A stretch of DNA of 64,000 nt from Rhizopus sp. PT2906 (taxonomy: Eukaryota > Mucoromycota > Mucoromycetes > Mucorales > Rhizopodaceae): the NCBI GenBank assembly GCA_025529335.1, contig JAMYHX010000101.1, forward strand, positions 40,436 through 104,435, in the 5' to 3' direction. The position numbers and the translations under genes were made by a program. Every line of letters starts with the position of its first letter. Within the stretch, counting starts at the first letter, position 1. This document shows positions 1 through 12,066 of the stretch, one piece after another. The notes beneath the pieces were generated by a model. It had not been told where the DNA came from and did no database searches. It was given only the letters and a program-made list of their open reading frames with translations.

Positions 1-567
1 ACTTTCTTTGGTAGGCGTGCTTTTTGAGAAGGCAGGTGAAGGTGAATCTGAGAGATACTTGCCCTGTGTATCCCAATCTCTAAAAGCAGAAAATCCGTGA
101 TGAAGCCAGTATACATTTTTTGATGACCCACTATTGAGTATAACACTCATCAGAGTCCAACATGTACTAGAATCCACCATATGATCATCATATACGACTA
201 CAGTAGCCTCCTTTGGTAGCAACACATAGTCTCCGCTGAACTGATCAATCCATTGCTTAAAGTAATTAATACCTTCGTGTGTCGTAATAAAGTTCTCCAA
301 GTTGAAGTTCTGAGCCACATTACCTCGACGTTGGTATCTTTTGATGAGTAAAGTAGGTAGATCCAAATTAATTGAATGACGGATATGAGACTTTTCAAAG
401 TGAACAAGTGGTCGCATATCAATCATGAGTGGAGGTGGTATATGATTGAGTTTGTTTCCTAATTCAGCTGGTTCTATGGGCTTTGCAGCTAGACAGTGAT
501 CGTTTATGCTGGATGACTGTAAAGTAGAAGAAAGGGTGTCAAGTGCATCATGATTATCATACGCCAT
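1..567 (-). CDS. MAPK-phosphatase-type protein, N-terminal rhodanese/docking domain (3' end outside window)
   Basis: Uninterrupted reading frame from the ATG at 567 to the window edge (189 codons, no stop). Seen: a rhodanese-like domain from about residue 45, with LMIDMRPLVHFEKSHI followed by the basic cluster LLIKRYQRRGN. Established: MAP-kinase phosphatases carry such a rhodanese (CH2) domain, whose basic cluster docks the MAP kinase, in front of a Cys-based dual-specificity phosphatase domain. The loop where active rhodaneses have their cysteine reads WLHHGFSAF here, with no Cys, as in docking-only domains. The phosphatase domain would lie left of base 1, so its presence is inference. The gene would then be a negative regulator of MAPK signalling (Msg5/Sdp1-like role). 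Alternative: a stand-alone inactive rhodanese. Confidence 0.7.
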   Translation of the reverse strand, partial: MAYDNHDALDTLSSTLQSSSINDHCLAAKPIEPAELGNKLNHIPPPLMIDMRPLVHFEKSHIRHSINLDLPTLLIKRYQRRGNVAQNFNLENFITTHEGINYFKQWIDQFSGDYVLLPKEATVVVYDDHMVDSSTCWTLMSVILNSGSSKNVYWLHHGFSAFRDWDTQGKYLSDSPSPAFSKSTPTKES

Positions 568-780
568 TATTTTCTTTTCTTGATTCAATACAAAGAATAA
601 TAATAAAAAAATAACTACGTAAACACTAGAAAGAAAATAAAAGAAAAGAAAAGAAAAGAAAAATGAACGCTCAAGTGACAAAGAGAAACCCAAAAAATAT
701 GGTAAAACAAGATATAAATATATCCTAGATATATTTTTAGAATTGGAGTAAATTGCGTATAAATATATATTGCTTTTATT

Positions 781-1406
781 TTAAGAAATGGGAGGAACAT
801 TGGTTGTGTTGGAAGCCGACGGTGCATGATTTTGGTTATGCTGTTGAGCAACTTTAAGCTGTTCACGTAAATCAGTAATCTTGTTGGTCTGTTTTTTTAC
901 TAGCTCCATCAATTGCTCTGTACGTATTTGGTATTGCTTTAGTAGCTGTTTAGTATGTTGTAATTCATTTGAAAGATTTTGAACATAATCGTCATCTATG
1001 CTTGATGATGAAGCCGTAGTGACTGTAGACTATAATATGACATGTATGTGTAACAACAGAAGAAAGAAATGGTTATTATTATCAGATTGGCCTGCCCCCC
1101 TACTTCCTTTCTCTCTTTTTGTTATCAAACAAAACTTACAGTGGGTGTTTGATAGGTATTTGCCGCGGTGGTAGTAGCGGTGGTATATTCCATATTGGTA
1201 TTGGTTGTGTTATTGGTTGGATCAAAGAAGAAGTCTACCGGTGGATGGTATATATTAGTTGCTTGATCATTGTTATTATTGCTGTTATATCGTATGACAT
1301 AAGGTTGTTGTTGCTGCTGTTGCTGTTGTTGTGGATAATGTATATTAAATGATTGGGTATTACTTGACGAAGAGGAAGATGCTGCTGTGTAATAGGGTGT
1401 CTCCAT
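781..1406 (-). CDS. Q/N/S-rich protein with C-terminal coiled coil, function unknown
   Basis: Two exons: 1406-1140 (ATG at 1406, 89 codons) and 1029-781 (stop TAA). The intron 1139-1030 has GTAAGT and ATAG ends and keeps phase 0, giving 171 aa. The first half is low complexity, with a run of about nine Gln near residues 25-35, several Asn and Thr runs and many Tyr. The second half (about residues 100-155) is a heptad-like coiled coil, LSNELQHTKQLLKQY followed by MELVKKQTNKITDLREQL. I do not recognise a family. The composition would fit a transcriptional or RNP scaffold, but that is only inference. The opposite strand also has open frames here because of the CAA/AAC repeats; the minus frame is preferred because it splices cleanly and ends in a coiled coil. 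Confidence 0.55.
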
Positions 1407-1857
1407 CTAGATTCTTGTAAGAAAACAAAGAAAAAACGAAAAGGAAGGAAAAAAGAAGAGTGAGAGATATTAAAAGAAAGCTCCCAGTTACACAACAATT
1501 ACTCATAGCAACTGCGCTTCCGGACTGCATACAGCATCCGTTACTATAGAATATGCCCTCTACTTTAACTAAAGTAAAAAGGAATAAACGGTATTATCAA
1601 AAGATGATGCAAGAAAATTATATAATACATCACTCATTCCTTATTGATTTGCCCTGATGAAACAACGAGAAAAGGGAAAAAGGTCATTGATACATTCAAA
1701 TTAAAACTCCATTGAAACTTTATTTCAGTTTGACACACACATTATCTGTATGAACTCACAGGTTGTGGTAACCTTGACAATAGAAAGGCTCGATAATCAT
1801 TTTCTATTTTTATGCTTAGCATGCCTATAAATATACTCTTTCCTTTTCCTTCTTTTA
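1407..1857. other. Intergenic, AT-rich
   Basis: Region between the start of the Q-rich gene and the stop of the next minus-strand gene. It should hold the promoter of the Q-rich gene. I see no coding signal, RNA gene or repeat. Confidence 0.5.
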
Positions 1858-2811
1858 CTAGTTACCTGGTTGCGTTGGTGGGGTATCTAATCGCTTTGAA
1901 AAATATTTTTCTTTATGATTACTCTGTCCTTGTGTCTGGTGGTGGTGGCTTTTGCTGAGCAATTGAAACCTTCCTTCTACGACGATCGAATTCTTCCTTC
2001 GTTCCTGTATGGTTGCCAAGAGCCGCCTTGCTGAATCAGTCACAGACTTCTAAAACGAGCATCAGTCATGTTGTCACAACAGTATGCCATGATCTACCTT
2101 TGTCTCTCGACGCTGCCCCTTCTCCTGGTGACTCGTACGAGTGGCATTATTTTTAATTCGTGTCACCGTGTCTATTGGTTGCCTGTGTTGCTCCATTTCA
2201 AATGACCCTCTTTTCCGTTGAGGACACTCTATAATATTGGATGACCGCCTGGCAAGAATACTTTTGACTCTATCATTTTCTACTGCCTTGATGCTAGTAT
2301 TGGTTATCTTTTTTTGTAATTCTTCTAATCGTTTGTTAGGTATCTTTCTTTGCGTTTCCTGCATTCGTTCATCACGATATGGTTTACTATGATCCTTGAG
2401 TTTTCATATGAAAACGATGTATGAAATTATTACCTAATTGCAGATGTATTTATAGGCGTATGAGTATAATCATCCATTAAAACTGAATGGTTATCAATAA
2501 AGTCTTTAAGGTCATTTGATTCCAAATCCAGGCATTCTACATCACTTTCACCTAAAATAAAAACAGACATCAACATCAACCATTTACAGCGTTCAGAGCT
2601 TACCGCTACTAATCTTTTTAAACAACATGACACTTTCACACCTTGAAAGTGCTCTTTCATAACACACTGATGGAGCTGGTGTAACTAACTGACGGCGAAC
2701 ATGTTTCCACTCATCATCATCCACACTTTCAAGGTCAATGACTTTACTTTTATTATAAAAACGCTGCAAGTCAACTAGATCGTCCTCAAAATCAAAGGAA
2801 ACAGTACTCAT
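1858..2811 (-). CDS. Hypothetical basic protein, four exons
   Basis: Exons 2811-2604, 2551-2434, 2386-2098 and 2049-1858. All introns have GT/AG ends and consistent phases (1, 2, 0), giving 268 aa. The start MSTVSFDFEDD is preferred to an upstream in-frame start because it begins the acidic conserved-looking part. The N-terminal third is acidic (FEDDLVDL, ESVDDDEW). The remainder is strongly basic and probably disordered, with RRLLATIQERRK near the C-terminus and many Lys, Arg, Gln and His. No membrane segment or known motif was seen. An acidic N-terminus plus a basic tail would suit a nuclear or chromatin-associated protein, but this is speculation. The gene structure is well supported by phase; the product is not recognised. 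Confidence 0.55.
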
Positions 2812-3653
2812 GAAAGAATAAAAAGAAAAGAAAGAAAAAAAGAGAGGTATCATGCATCTCATTTTTATTTCCAGAATTAGTACCAAATGTCAACAGTAAC
2901 TCCTACTTTTTGTTTTACATTTTATGTGATGCAGATCGTATATTCAACCGAGGTCATTCTTTCATGTCTTTGTGTCCTTTTTTTTTTTAAGAAAAAATTG
3001 TATCATTGTCTGTCTAAAGTAGAGACACAAAGGAACCATCGACAAGTAGAAAAACCGCGCGTTCAGAAAGATAGGCCCCCCCCTTGATGTTTATGGCGAT
3101 TATCCTGCCCATACCTCCGTTTTTTAAGCATTGTTCCTTTAGTGGATGTTTATGCAATACTAACCCTAATATGGCATTCAGGCGAAATTTTTGAAGGTGA
3201 TTTTATATGTGGCCACCATTCTACTGAATCTCAATATCTTGGGGCCATATGAGTTATGGCCCCAGTAAGACAAAGACATAATAATGCTTCAAAAACGATT
3301 CTGATGAGCATAATACTGTTTAATAGAGCTCAGTAGTTTAGAAGAGCTCACTTTTTTTTCCCTTATAAATGATTTCATGATTGGAAATTAATCAGTTCAC
3401 CGATTTATGGTCCGTCTAAACTACTTTCCCTAAGGATGGTGGAAAAGGACCGTCCGCAATCGAATAGCCAGTTTTGGTAAATAGTTCATCGGTCTACATT
3501 GATTGATATCGTTACAAATTGGCTAAAAGAAATAGGAAGCTTTTAAAGAGATCAAGCTAAAAAAGAAATAATAGATATCATGGTCACTTATTGCATTATG
3601 AAAAAATAAGGCTGTGAAACGATACTTTTTCTTTACGCAATAGATATTCTTTG
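2812..3653. other. Intergenic
   Basis: About 0.8 kb between two divergent genes (minus gene starting at 2811, plus gene starting at 3654), presumably a shared promoter region. It contains homopurine/homopyrimidine tracts and a C-run near 3076. No gene was recognised. Confidence 0.5.
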
Positions 3654-5804
3654 ATGACCAAAATAAAATCTCATTCAGTGCCAACGACGCCTTTATTACA
3701 AAATCACTTTGACGTTTTGTCTCCAACAACAAAGAGTTCAATAAAAAAGAATAGAAAGAATAGTAAAAAGAAGAAAGCACAGCATAAAAGTGATGAAGAA
3801 CCATCAGAACAGACAAATGAACAACAACAACAACAACAAGAGCCATTACAGCCGATTTCATTCTTGGAATACTTGAAGGATGAGCTGACAGTGGCTGATT
3901 TCGATAGTGCACAAGAACTGAAGAGAGAGAGAGTAACCAATTTCTTGGGTGTACCTGGTGCAATAGAAAAGGTAATAAAACTATAGCATGGACTGATAAC
4001 TGAGCCTGATATGATAGTTGATGGGATTTGGGATATTCGTATGTTTTGATTCTTTCTTATATACCTTTACTATACTTCCTTTACGATTCTGCTTGGCCTT
4101 TTATCATTTTATCATCTTTATCATTCACAACACAAGAGCATTTATTCTAGGACAAAAAGAAAGGTAAAGTCAGAATCTATTGTATGTCTATGCTAACAGA
4201 ATATCTAGTTATACGCGATTACGGCCTTCTCAAAAATGCGATCTACTCAAAGGATTCCTTGTGATGATTACTTGTGTCTTCATGAACATCTTTGATCCTT
4301 CTCGAGTCTATCATTCCATTCGGGGTCAAGCTGTATTGAAACTCTATGTTATATTGAACGTTCTGGAAATTTGTGATAAATTATGCTGTTCTTTAGGTGT
4401 TGATGTGTTGGATGCCTTGTTTTCTAAATCTACCTTGGGTAATTCGCCACAGGACATCAAAGGTGCTGCTTATGCCAGAAGACAGCTTAGACCAATCACT
4501 TTTTTTATTCTGGCAGCAGGCTATATGGGTAAGTGATGAGACCTTTCAAAAAGAAAAAAAAAAAAAAACACTAAACTACTGGAACTAGTTATGCATACCC
4601 TTATCCTCTTCTTTCAAATGATAACTCTAAATGTGGCCATCAACTTTTACTCGAATGCTTTACTTTCTTTACTCATCTCGAACCAGTTTGTCGAAATCAA
4701 ACAATCTGTATTCAAACGATTTGAGAAAGAAAACCTCTTTCAATTGACCTGCAGTGGTAATAAAAGAAAAAATAGGATATAATGATGTTGTTAACATTTG
4801 TATGTAGATATTGTCGAAAGGTTTCAGCAATCCGCTTTTCTATTTATCATCACCTTACGTAATGTGATTGAGCTATCCGAATCAGGACCTTCATCTATCT
4901 TACCATCTACGTTCGTGCCTCTGTTCAAACTGCCTGCATCTACGTCACTCAACACACTAATGACACCAGTCGTCATGGTGATTACTTCAGAATTGCTTGT
5001 AGATTGGCTAAAGCATGCATTCATTACCAAGTTCAATCAGATACGACCCTCAATCTATGGGAAATACATTGACATCTTATGTAAAGATCTTGTCATTGGA
5101 AGTCCTGGTCGAATGACAGGTAAACACCATGCCTTTGTGGATCAATCACCAGTCGTATCACGAAGGATTGGATTTCCTGTGCTTCCACTGGCATGTTTGG
5201 TAAGTATTTTTTATTTGCTATACCATTCATTGATTATTCATGTCCCGTCCAGTATATTCGTATGATGCAGCAAATACTACCAATGATGTTTATGTCACAA
5301 GGCGGAAACGGAACAACAGCTGCCTCAGTCATTATATCAAGCATTCTTCATTATCAGAATGTGCTAAGTCAATATTTACCTGTACGGTTTCAGTTAATCT
5401 TGGTCTCTATGGTAAACTCAGGTTGGCTAGAGCATGTATTGGATCAATTAATTCGATTTGTGATTTGGACCTTATTTGTGTGCGTCTTGGCCATTGTGTA
5501 AGTTGGTTCCATCATTTCAAAACAGAACATTAACCGTTATATTAGTCTACTCGCTTTGAAGGTAGTCGTTGGTATGAATTTATTAGGATATGCGTATAAA
5601 CGATATTTAAGTATGGAAGAACGAGATAAAGCAGAGATAAAAAAGGATCAAGAAGTAAAGGAGATGAGTAAAGAAGAAAATGAATATCGCAAGTCAGTGA
5701 ATGAATACTTGAGTCAGCCCGAGGATCATTTACTTTCAAAGCCTATTAAATATACCTTAGAGACTGTGGATCGGTTTTCGATGGTGAAGAGTCGAATTCC
5801 TTGA
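3654..5804 (+). CDS. TAPT1/Emp65-family endoplasmic reticulum membrane protein
   Basis: Exons 3654-3971, 4018-4163, 4200-4528, 4589-4756, 4808-5199, 5253-5497 and 5546-5804. Every junction is GT/AG with matching phase, giving 618 aa. ATG 3654 is the first after an in-frame stop at 3615. Seen: a polar polyQ-containing N-terminus (about residues 1-90), then a long multi-pass hydrophobic region with family-typical stretches: FIITLRNVIELSESGPS, SRRIGFPVLPLACL and near the end LLALKVVVGMNLLGY. This matches the TAPT1 / yeast Emp65 family (DUF747). Known: yeast Emp65 works with the SUN-like protein Slp1 in ER folding and protein protection; animal TAPT1 affects cilia and secretion. The cytosolic tail is charged and coiled. 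Function in this fungus is inferred from the family only. Confidence 0.9.
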
Positions 5805-6749
5805 AAAATGATAAATAAATGACATTCAATGCATAACAATATAATATATATATCACCCTTTTTTTTTTTCTTGGATGACTGTATATAAACTGTGCCTTTT
5901 CTTTGTTGTTGCCATATTTTTCGTTTCTTCTTCGTCAACATTTGTATTTTTTATGGTGTGCAGAACATTTCTCTCTCTCTCTTTTTTTTGTTCCTCTTTA
6001 CCATTCATCTATATTTTTTTTTTTTAAAAAAAAAATCATTCTCAAACCCTTAAATATCAAAGACTTTAAGTTGTATCGGTCAGCCTCTTTTGTCTTTTGA
6101 TATTCCACTTTTTTAAATCCATAGCCGCATTTTTACTTCTCGCTCCTTATCTGTGAGCTTGTGACTTTGTCTGTTTCATAAACACTTTTAACAAGTCTCA
6201 CCTCTACCAATAGTTTTTGTCTCAGGGTAAAAAATCCTAAAATGTACAAGTTCTATTCCCGATAACTCTAGTTTCAGGGATAAAGAACACCCTGACTAGT
6301 CAATTTCATATAGAAAAATATACAGTCTTATTGTATATAACTTTACTACTGAGAAAAGGGAAAAGGGAATACCAAGATAGAGAGAGAGAAGCAGGCAAAA
6401 GATTAGTGAAAACATCTTAACGTGGCAGGTTACATTAGGGGCACCTTCTGTTTCTATTTATTGAAAAGATCAAAGGCTATTTAATTATGTGTAACATATA
6501 TAATTAACAGCTCATTAAATTTCACAAGTCTCAATATGAATAAGCAATAAGTATCTTCTCAAAGGTGTCGAACCTGCGTTGTCATTGGATCCTGTATATG
6601 CAAAAAAATCTGATATCAATTCACAAAGAGAAAGAAAAAAAAAAGTAAGCTACAATAATAACCATTTTGTGCAACGGTAATAAATGCTTTTTTTTCTGCC
6701 TTGATTCTGGATTCTTTTTTCTTCTTCTTTTATTTGTTAATATAAATTC
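5805..6749. other. Intergenic, T-rich
   Basis: Nearly 1 kb of AT-rich DNA with several oligo-T tracts (about 5850-6030) after the TAPT1 stop and before a same-strand gene. No coding or RNA feature is convincing. It probably contains the TAPT1 3' end and the next promoter. Confidence 0.5.
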
Positions 6750-9069
6750 ATGTTCAAGAGTAAAAAGAAGAGACAACAAAAGGAGCAACAAAAGAAGGAA
6801 GTAATTGAGACTTCGATACCAGAGATTAACAAGTACCAACTCTTGGACGATATTCAACTTGCTCATGACTTTCGTTCTTCTGTCATCTTGCCTCAGCTCA
6901 ACAAAGATCTCGACGCACAGCTACCACAACTCAACAAAGATCTCGACACACAGCTACCACTGATGATAAAAAATGAAGAGACAAGCCCACCCACGTCACC
7001 TACAGTAGATAGCTCAACCTATTATGAACAAATAGCTGCTTGGAGACATCAACGTAATCAAAGGTTTTCTAATGGGTTATTTGGTGGTAAACATCGAGGA
7101 AGACCTAAAATAACACCCAAAAGGTCTGCTTTATCTGAACAGGAAGAGGATCATGAAGAAGAAGAAGAAAAAGAAAAGGTACAAAAGATAGCACATGAGT
7201 GAATTATGTGTAACATTTTTTAAGGAACAAGAAACCCTCTTGTACGAACCAGAGTCAGAGGAAGAAAACTATTTCTTTCAAGACTTTTCAGAAGAGAGCA
7301 GCAAAAATACAAAAAAGAAGAAACGGACGATTGTACATCGAGTAGAAGATGAGCCAAAGAAAATGTTTGATCTGTCTTCATTTGCAAAGGATTTGCATGA
7401 TAATAGATTATCAGTCATTCAACCACGTCAGAGCACGATTATCATGACAGAGGAGGACGAAAAACAGCTAGAGACACTATTACAACAAAGGAAACAGATG
7501 GGTAGCTCCGAGTCTTTATTAGTCATTCGACAGCCATCTCCTTTACCTTCTATAGAAAGGAAACCTTCACGCCATGAGACTATTAAAGAAGAAGAAGAAG
7601 AACAGATTGTACCTCAATTATCAAATCATCATTCGGCTGCAAATAGTGTATCAAGCACGATAAGTACTGTATCATCACACATCATACAGGAGGAAGATGG
7701 GATGAGTGAAAAAATAGGTACTCAAAAGAAAATTACCTCTTTTTTATATTATTTTATTGACCTTTTAATAGAAATTGATGATCCTGTAGAAATCAACATA
7801 GATCCTTCTTCTTCTTCTTCTCCTCCTCGTCCTCCTACTATTACCCCGCAACAGGAGATACCATCACCAATAGCACCACCATCATTACCTCCACCTCCGA
7901 TCCCATCATTAGCAGCAACAGCAGCGACAACAACAACAACAACAACAACAACGAAAACTCAGCCTGATTTGGATCTAAAAAGTTCTAAAAGTACCTCTTC
8001 TATTCAATCCAATATAAAACGATCTACATCGACTACAAGCAACACGATTATAAAAACTCCTCTGAATAGAAAAAAATCGGTATTACAAGAGGAAGCCAAG
8101 AGTCCAAGGAAATCAATTAGTATGGACAATCTGAAAGCAATAGACATCAAGCCCGTCAAGAGTCCCTCTAGAAGCCTCTTTGGCAGTCTACGCCAAGTGA
8201 GTCGAAGCAAGACGACAAGCAGCGGCGGTCATTCATCAGCTTTCAAGGGCCTTGTTCGTAATATGAGCACATCTCACAAACCGACCCATGGCGGTATGTC
8301 AAGAGCAGCCATGGCTGTTATTCAACACGAGCAGCAACAAGAAAAGGAACCCAAGCGTGCGACGAGTCGTCTGATTTCTCAGTTAATTTCAAAAGCAGCT
8401 AGGCACAGAAACAGCAACACAAGCACAAAAATTGTAAACATGAATGAGAACAATACGAATAGAGCCCAGGTGGTGAGAAGAACAATCATCTATGTTCAGC
8501 CAGATTCGCTTCATGATTTACTCAAGAACGGCGGGGAAGGTACCAAGATTGCCAGTTCCCGTGTCTCTGACGGTTCGCTCTCTCCAGATGACGAGACAGT
8601 CAGGTCAAAGGAATACGTGACAGCAACCAAGGTTGTTCGTCAGACATCAGTTCGTAAACGCGTTGTGAATAACCCAGAGGATGACAAGAAGAGATGGCAA
8701 CTGAAAAGTATGGATGAACATGATCTGGCTGTGCCAGCCAAGGAAGAGTACATGGAAGGTCTCGAGTTACGAGAAATGTCGGACGGTTCTGTCATTTGGG
8801 GTATCGTCAAACAACAAGGTAACCGTAAGAGCTTCTTTGCACCAGATAATATGTATGTAGAGGAAGATGAACTACCTCCTCCTATTCCCAAACGATCACC
8901 CAAGAGACAAGTCCTGGCCGACAATGATACTGATATCTATTATTCTAATGAAATAACACTACCCAATTTGCTAAAAATGATGGAACAACAAGAAACTCAT
9001 CCTGGCGATGAGCTATCTGTTGATGATCAGTTGGATGAAATGATGCGTATTTTGACCAGTCAGCAATGA
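6750..9069 (+). CDS. Long low-complexity protein with conserved-looking C-terminal module
   Basis: Exons 6750-7178, 7225-7717 and 7772-9069 give 739 aa. The second intron (7718-7771, GTACTC...AATAG) is 54 nt without an in-frame stop, so an unspliced 757-aa product is also possible. Seen: a Lys-rich N-terminus; an 11-residue duplication (LNKDLDAQLPQ then LNKDLDTQLPL) near residues 50-72; acidic stretches; a Ser/Pro block with PPRPPTITPQ and PSLPPPPIPSL; a Thr run of about nine; and basic Ser-rich parts. The last 200 residues look more ordered: YMEGLELREMSDGSVIWGIV, then a PPPIPKRSPKR motif. The proline stretches could bind SH3 or profilin-type partners (inference). I do not recognise the family; a cortical or polarity scaffold is one guess. 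Confidence 0.6.
6897..6962 (+). repeat. 33-bp tandem duplication inside coding sequence
   Basis: Two adjacent near-identical 33-bp units starting at 6897 and 6930 (ctcaacaaagatctcgac in each). They encode an 11-residue repeat in the low-complexity protein and keep the frame. Confidence 0.85.
7718..7771 (+). other. Probable 54-nt intron, stopless and a multiple of three
   Basis: GTACTC donor, a TTGAC branch-like word and an AATAG acceptor. Splicing joins GAA-ATT and yields ...SEKIEIDDPVEI. The retained form adds 18 codons rich in hydrophobic residues. Confidence 0.6.
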
Positions 9070-9539
9070 TTTGCTTATGTAATATCACAGTCTATATTAT
9101 AAGCTCCCAAAAATTTCATCTTTAAATATTCAATACTACATCCTTTATGTGTAAATTAAATAAACAAGTCCAATATTATTTCTTTTACACTTACAGAATG
9201 GAATGAACTGATTCAATGTTTTATTAGACTTTAATTAATTCTCGGAAAACGCAGCTCGCTCATTTTTCTATGTTTGATATATTCAAGGTACGAAGTTCAG
9301 TTTGAATATCAATGAGTGCGTCTCTGATTTGATGTCACAAATACAATTAGACAATGTATCTAAGCCAAATAGAAAAAGAATTTGAATTCTTACGTTCTCC
9401 CATTCTGCTTCTTCTTTTTCCTCTTCCTTTTTCCAACTTTTGTAAATACTTTTAAATCACAAGGTATGTCTTTTACCCTTCTATTTGACACGGAATTTAT
9501 GTTAACATATTTTATAAAAGAATTATATAGAGCTTCTCA
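9070..9539. other. Intergenic, promoter of first VTC gene
   Basis: About 470 bases, AT-rich, with pyrimidine-rich stretches around 9406-9436. No coding signal. It should hold the promoter of the VTC4-like gene, but I cannot point to a specific phosphate-response site. Confidence 0.4.
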
Positions 9540-11824
9540 ATGAAATTTGGCGACAATCTCAAAGGGAAAATACACGTTCCGTGGGAATCATTCTACATAG
9601 AGTACAATGAGCTCAAACATGAAATGAAGCGACGTCAAATGGAACATGGATGGAACGCAACAGACGAAGCTGAGTACAGACAAAAAATAGAAAACGAGCT
9701 GATCAAGGTGCACCAATTCATCGACAATTCTCTTGGAGATTTGAATAAACGCATTCTTCATACTGAGGTAATGATCAGAGAGCTGATGATGTCGGCCGAG
9801 GCCAAGCAACGATATGACGATATAGCTGATACATTGACCGAGATCCTGTTTGACTGCAATGACCTCTCCAAGTTCCTGTGCCTGAACGCTACAGGGTTTG
9901 ATAAATTGAACAAGAAACATGACAAGCACACACGGATCGAGTTCTCGGGTGTGTTTCGAAAAGAGCTGCTTTCTCGGTACTCGCTTGATAGATTGTCATT
10001 ACAGGTGGATATCTTAATCGTCAAGATCTCGGAGCTTATTGATATCTGTCGATTGCATGGTAACCCTCGTAACACCCAAGATAAAAATCTAGATGACCAG
10101 ACCGCATTCGAGCGAGCCACTGCCAAATTCTGGATTCATCCAGACTATATCACAGAAGTCAAATCTGTCATTCTCTTCCACTTGCCGGTCCATGTGTTCA
10201 ATCAAAAGAAGCAGTACGAGGAAGGTGATATGGCTGTCTCAAGTGTTTACTTTGACAACAAGCAGTTTGATCTCTACCTGGGCCGAGTTGAACGTGAAGC
10301 AGGTGCAGAAGCTATTCGGTTACGCTGGTACGGTGACAACGAAGATGACGTCTACGTTGAACGAAAGACGCACAAGGCCGCTTGGCTCGATGGCAAGTCT
10401 GTCAAGGATAGGTTCAAGCTAAAGCAGACACTTATCAACGACTACCTGGCCGGTCGATACACCGCAGATGACCTGGTGGAGGACCTTCGGACGAAGGCGA
10501 ATGGTAAGGCAAGAAGTGAAGCTATCCTGGAGGAAAATCATTTTGTTGCCTCGGGTATTCAGGAATCTGTCAAAACAAAGGAATTGGAACCTATGTGTCG
10601 CGTCTTTTATAACCGTACTGCATTTCAGTTACCCGGAGACCAACGTTTACGTATCAGTATCGATTCCAATTTGACCTTCATTCGCGAAGACGGAAGCGAG
10701 CGACGACAGCTCATTGGCCCCAAACAACTTCACTGGAAGCGTAAGGACGTTGGCATTGACTATCCTTTTAACCATGTTGCCGAAAACGATATCTCACGAT
10801 TCCCTTACGCCATTCTGGAAACCAAGTTGCAGACACATCTGGGTCAGGAATGCCCTGCTTGGCTCACGGCCCTTCTCGATTCTCACTTGGTTTTTGAAGC
10901 CCCTCGGTTCTCCAAGTATATTCATGGCGCAGCTACTCTCTTCAAGGACTCGGTTCCTATCCAACCCTTCTGGATGCAAGAATTTGATAAGGACATTCGA
11001 AGAAAACCTACTGGTAACTATGGCTTATCAAGATCCCAGAGCTTTAAACCACTTGTCAACGGTCACCATCGCGCGTCCCTACTGCTACTTTACGAAAGAG
11101 AAATGCAACGAAGTGCAAGGAAAAAGAATAGGAGTTTGATTAATCTTTTTAGTATAAACGGCTCGTTCAAAAAGCGCAATGCAAAGCAGGATCAGCCACA
11201 ACAAGATCCTTCATCGAAGCCAGGACAACCAGTGTCACCAACTCATATGACCATTGATGTTTCAGACGTGACAATGAGTAAAACATATAAGGACTTTGTA
11301 AATCGCTTTCAAAATTTGAGTACACCTATCCTGACTGGATCCTTTCTTAAAAGGGGTAGGAGCAACAAAAGAGCATCGCCGCTATTGCCCCGTGCACGCA
11401 GTAGTCAGTTGGTGAAAAAGGCTGAACCTAAGACGTTCTTTGCAAACGAACGTACATTTATCTCTTGGTTACAATTCTGTGCTCTCTTGCTTACCGTTGC
11501 GTTGAATCTACTAAACTATGGTGATCTCATTTCCAGAGGCATTGGCGCTACTTTTATCATCATTGGAGCGGCACTGTGCATGTAAGTTGAAATTCAGAGA
11601 AAATGGTTCATTTGATGATCTAATTTGCTATGTTATGTAGATATGCATTGGTTAGATACCAGATTAGGTCATGGCAACTTCGTACTAACCAGAATCTCAT
11701 TCGATATGATGATATTTGGGGACCTACTGTTTTGTGTATTTTACTAGTTGTTGCGTTGATTGTGAACTTTTATCTTCGTTTTGAAACTCTCTCTCCTTCT
11801 TACCACCAAAAGCCTATTCAATAA
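9540..11824 (+). CDS. VTC4: VTC4-like vacuolar transporter chaperone, catalytic polyphosphate polymerase
   Basis: Exons 9540-11581 and 11641-11824 (phase 2 intron) give 741 aa, close to yeast Vtc4 (721). Domains in order: SPX (about 1-170; MKFGDNLKGKI, YIEYNELKHEMK, FDKLNKKHDKH), VTC polymerase tunnel domain (about 195-500), a linker, and a DUF202/Vtc1-like domain with three membrane helices (about 640-735). The residues expected for catalysis are present: Lys in TEVKSVILFHLP, both Arg in AIRLRWYG, Lys in VERKTH, Arg in YNRTAFQ, Glu in AILETKL and Lys in PRFSKYIHG. Known: Vtc4 makes inorganic polyphosphate from ATP on the cytosolic side and feeds it into the vacuole; SPX domains sense inositol pyrophosphates. 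First of three VTC paralogues in a row; it is the only one with the full catalytic set. Confidence 0.93.
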
Positions 11825-12066
11825 TAACTATAGAAATAAACAATAAACTGTCCTTTACTATAAAAATAACCATGACAACCCCCTTAAACAATTAAAATAT
11901 CCCAATCATAAGCAAATGTAATCGAACGTGATAGCATGAAATAAATAAAAAAAAGGAGAAAAGCATTAACGTTTACTAAAGAAAAAAGGGGTAGCCCTTT
12001 TGCATAAATGTTCGTCTTTTATTCTTTCTCTTTCCCTTTTTTTTGAATCGTATAAGAAAAGGGGCG

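Noticed and set aside
1119..1352. Plus-strand frame rich in Gly, Ile and Leu
   Set aside because: Antisense of the CAA/AAC repeats of the Q-rich gene.
9588..10979. Long open frames on both strands overlapping the VTC4-like gene
   Set aside because: They are shadows of a strongly coding frame with SPX/VTC similarity; none has a recognisable motif.
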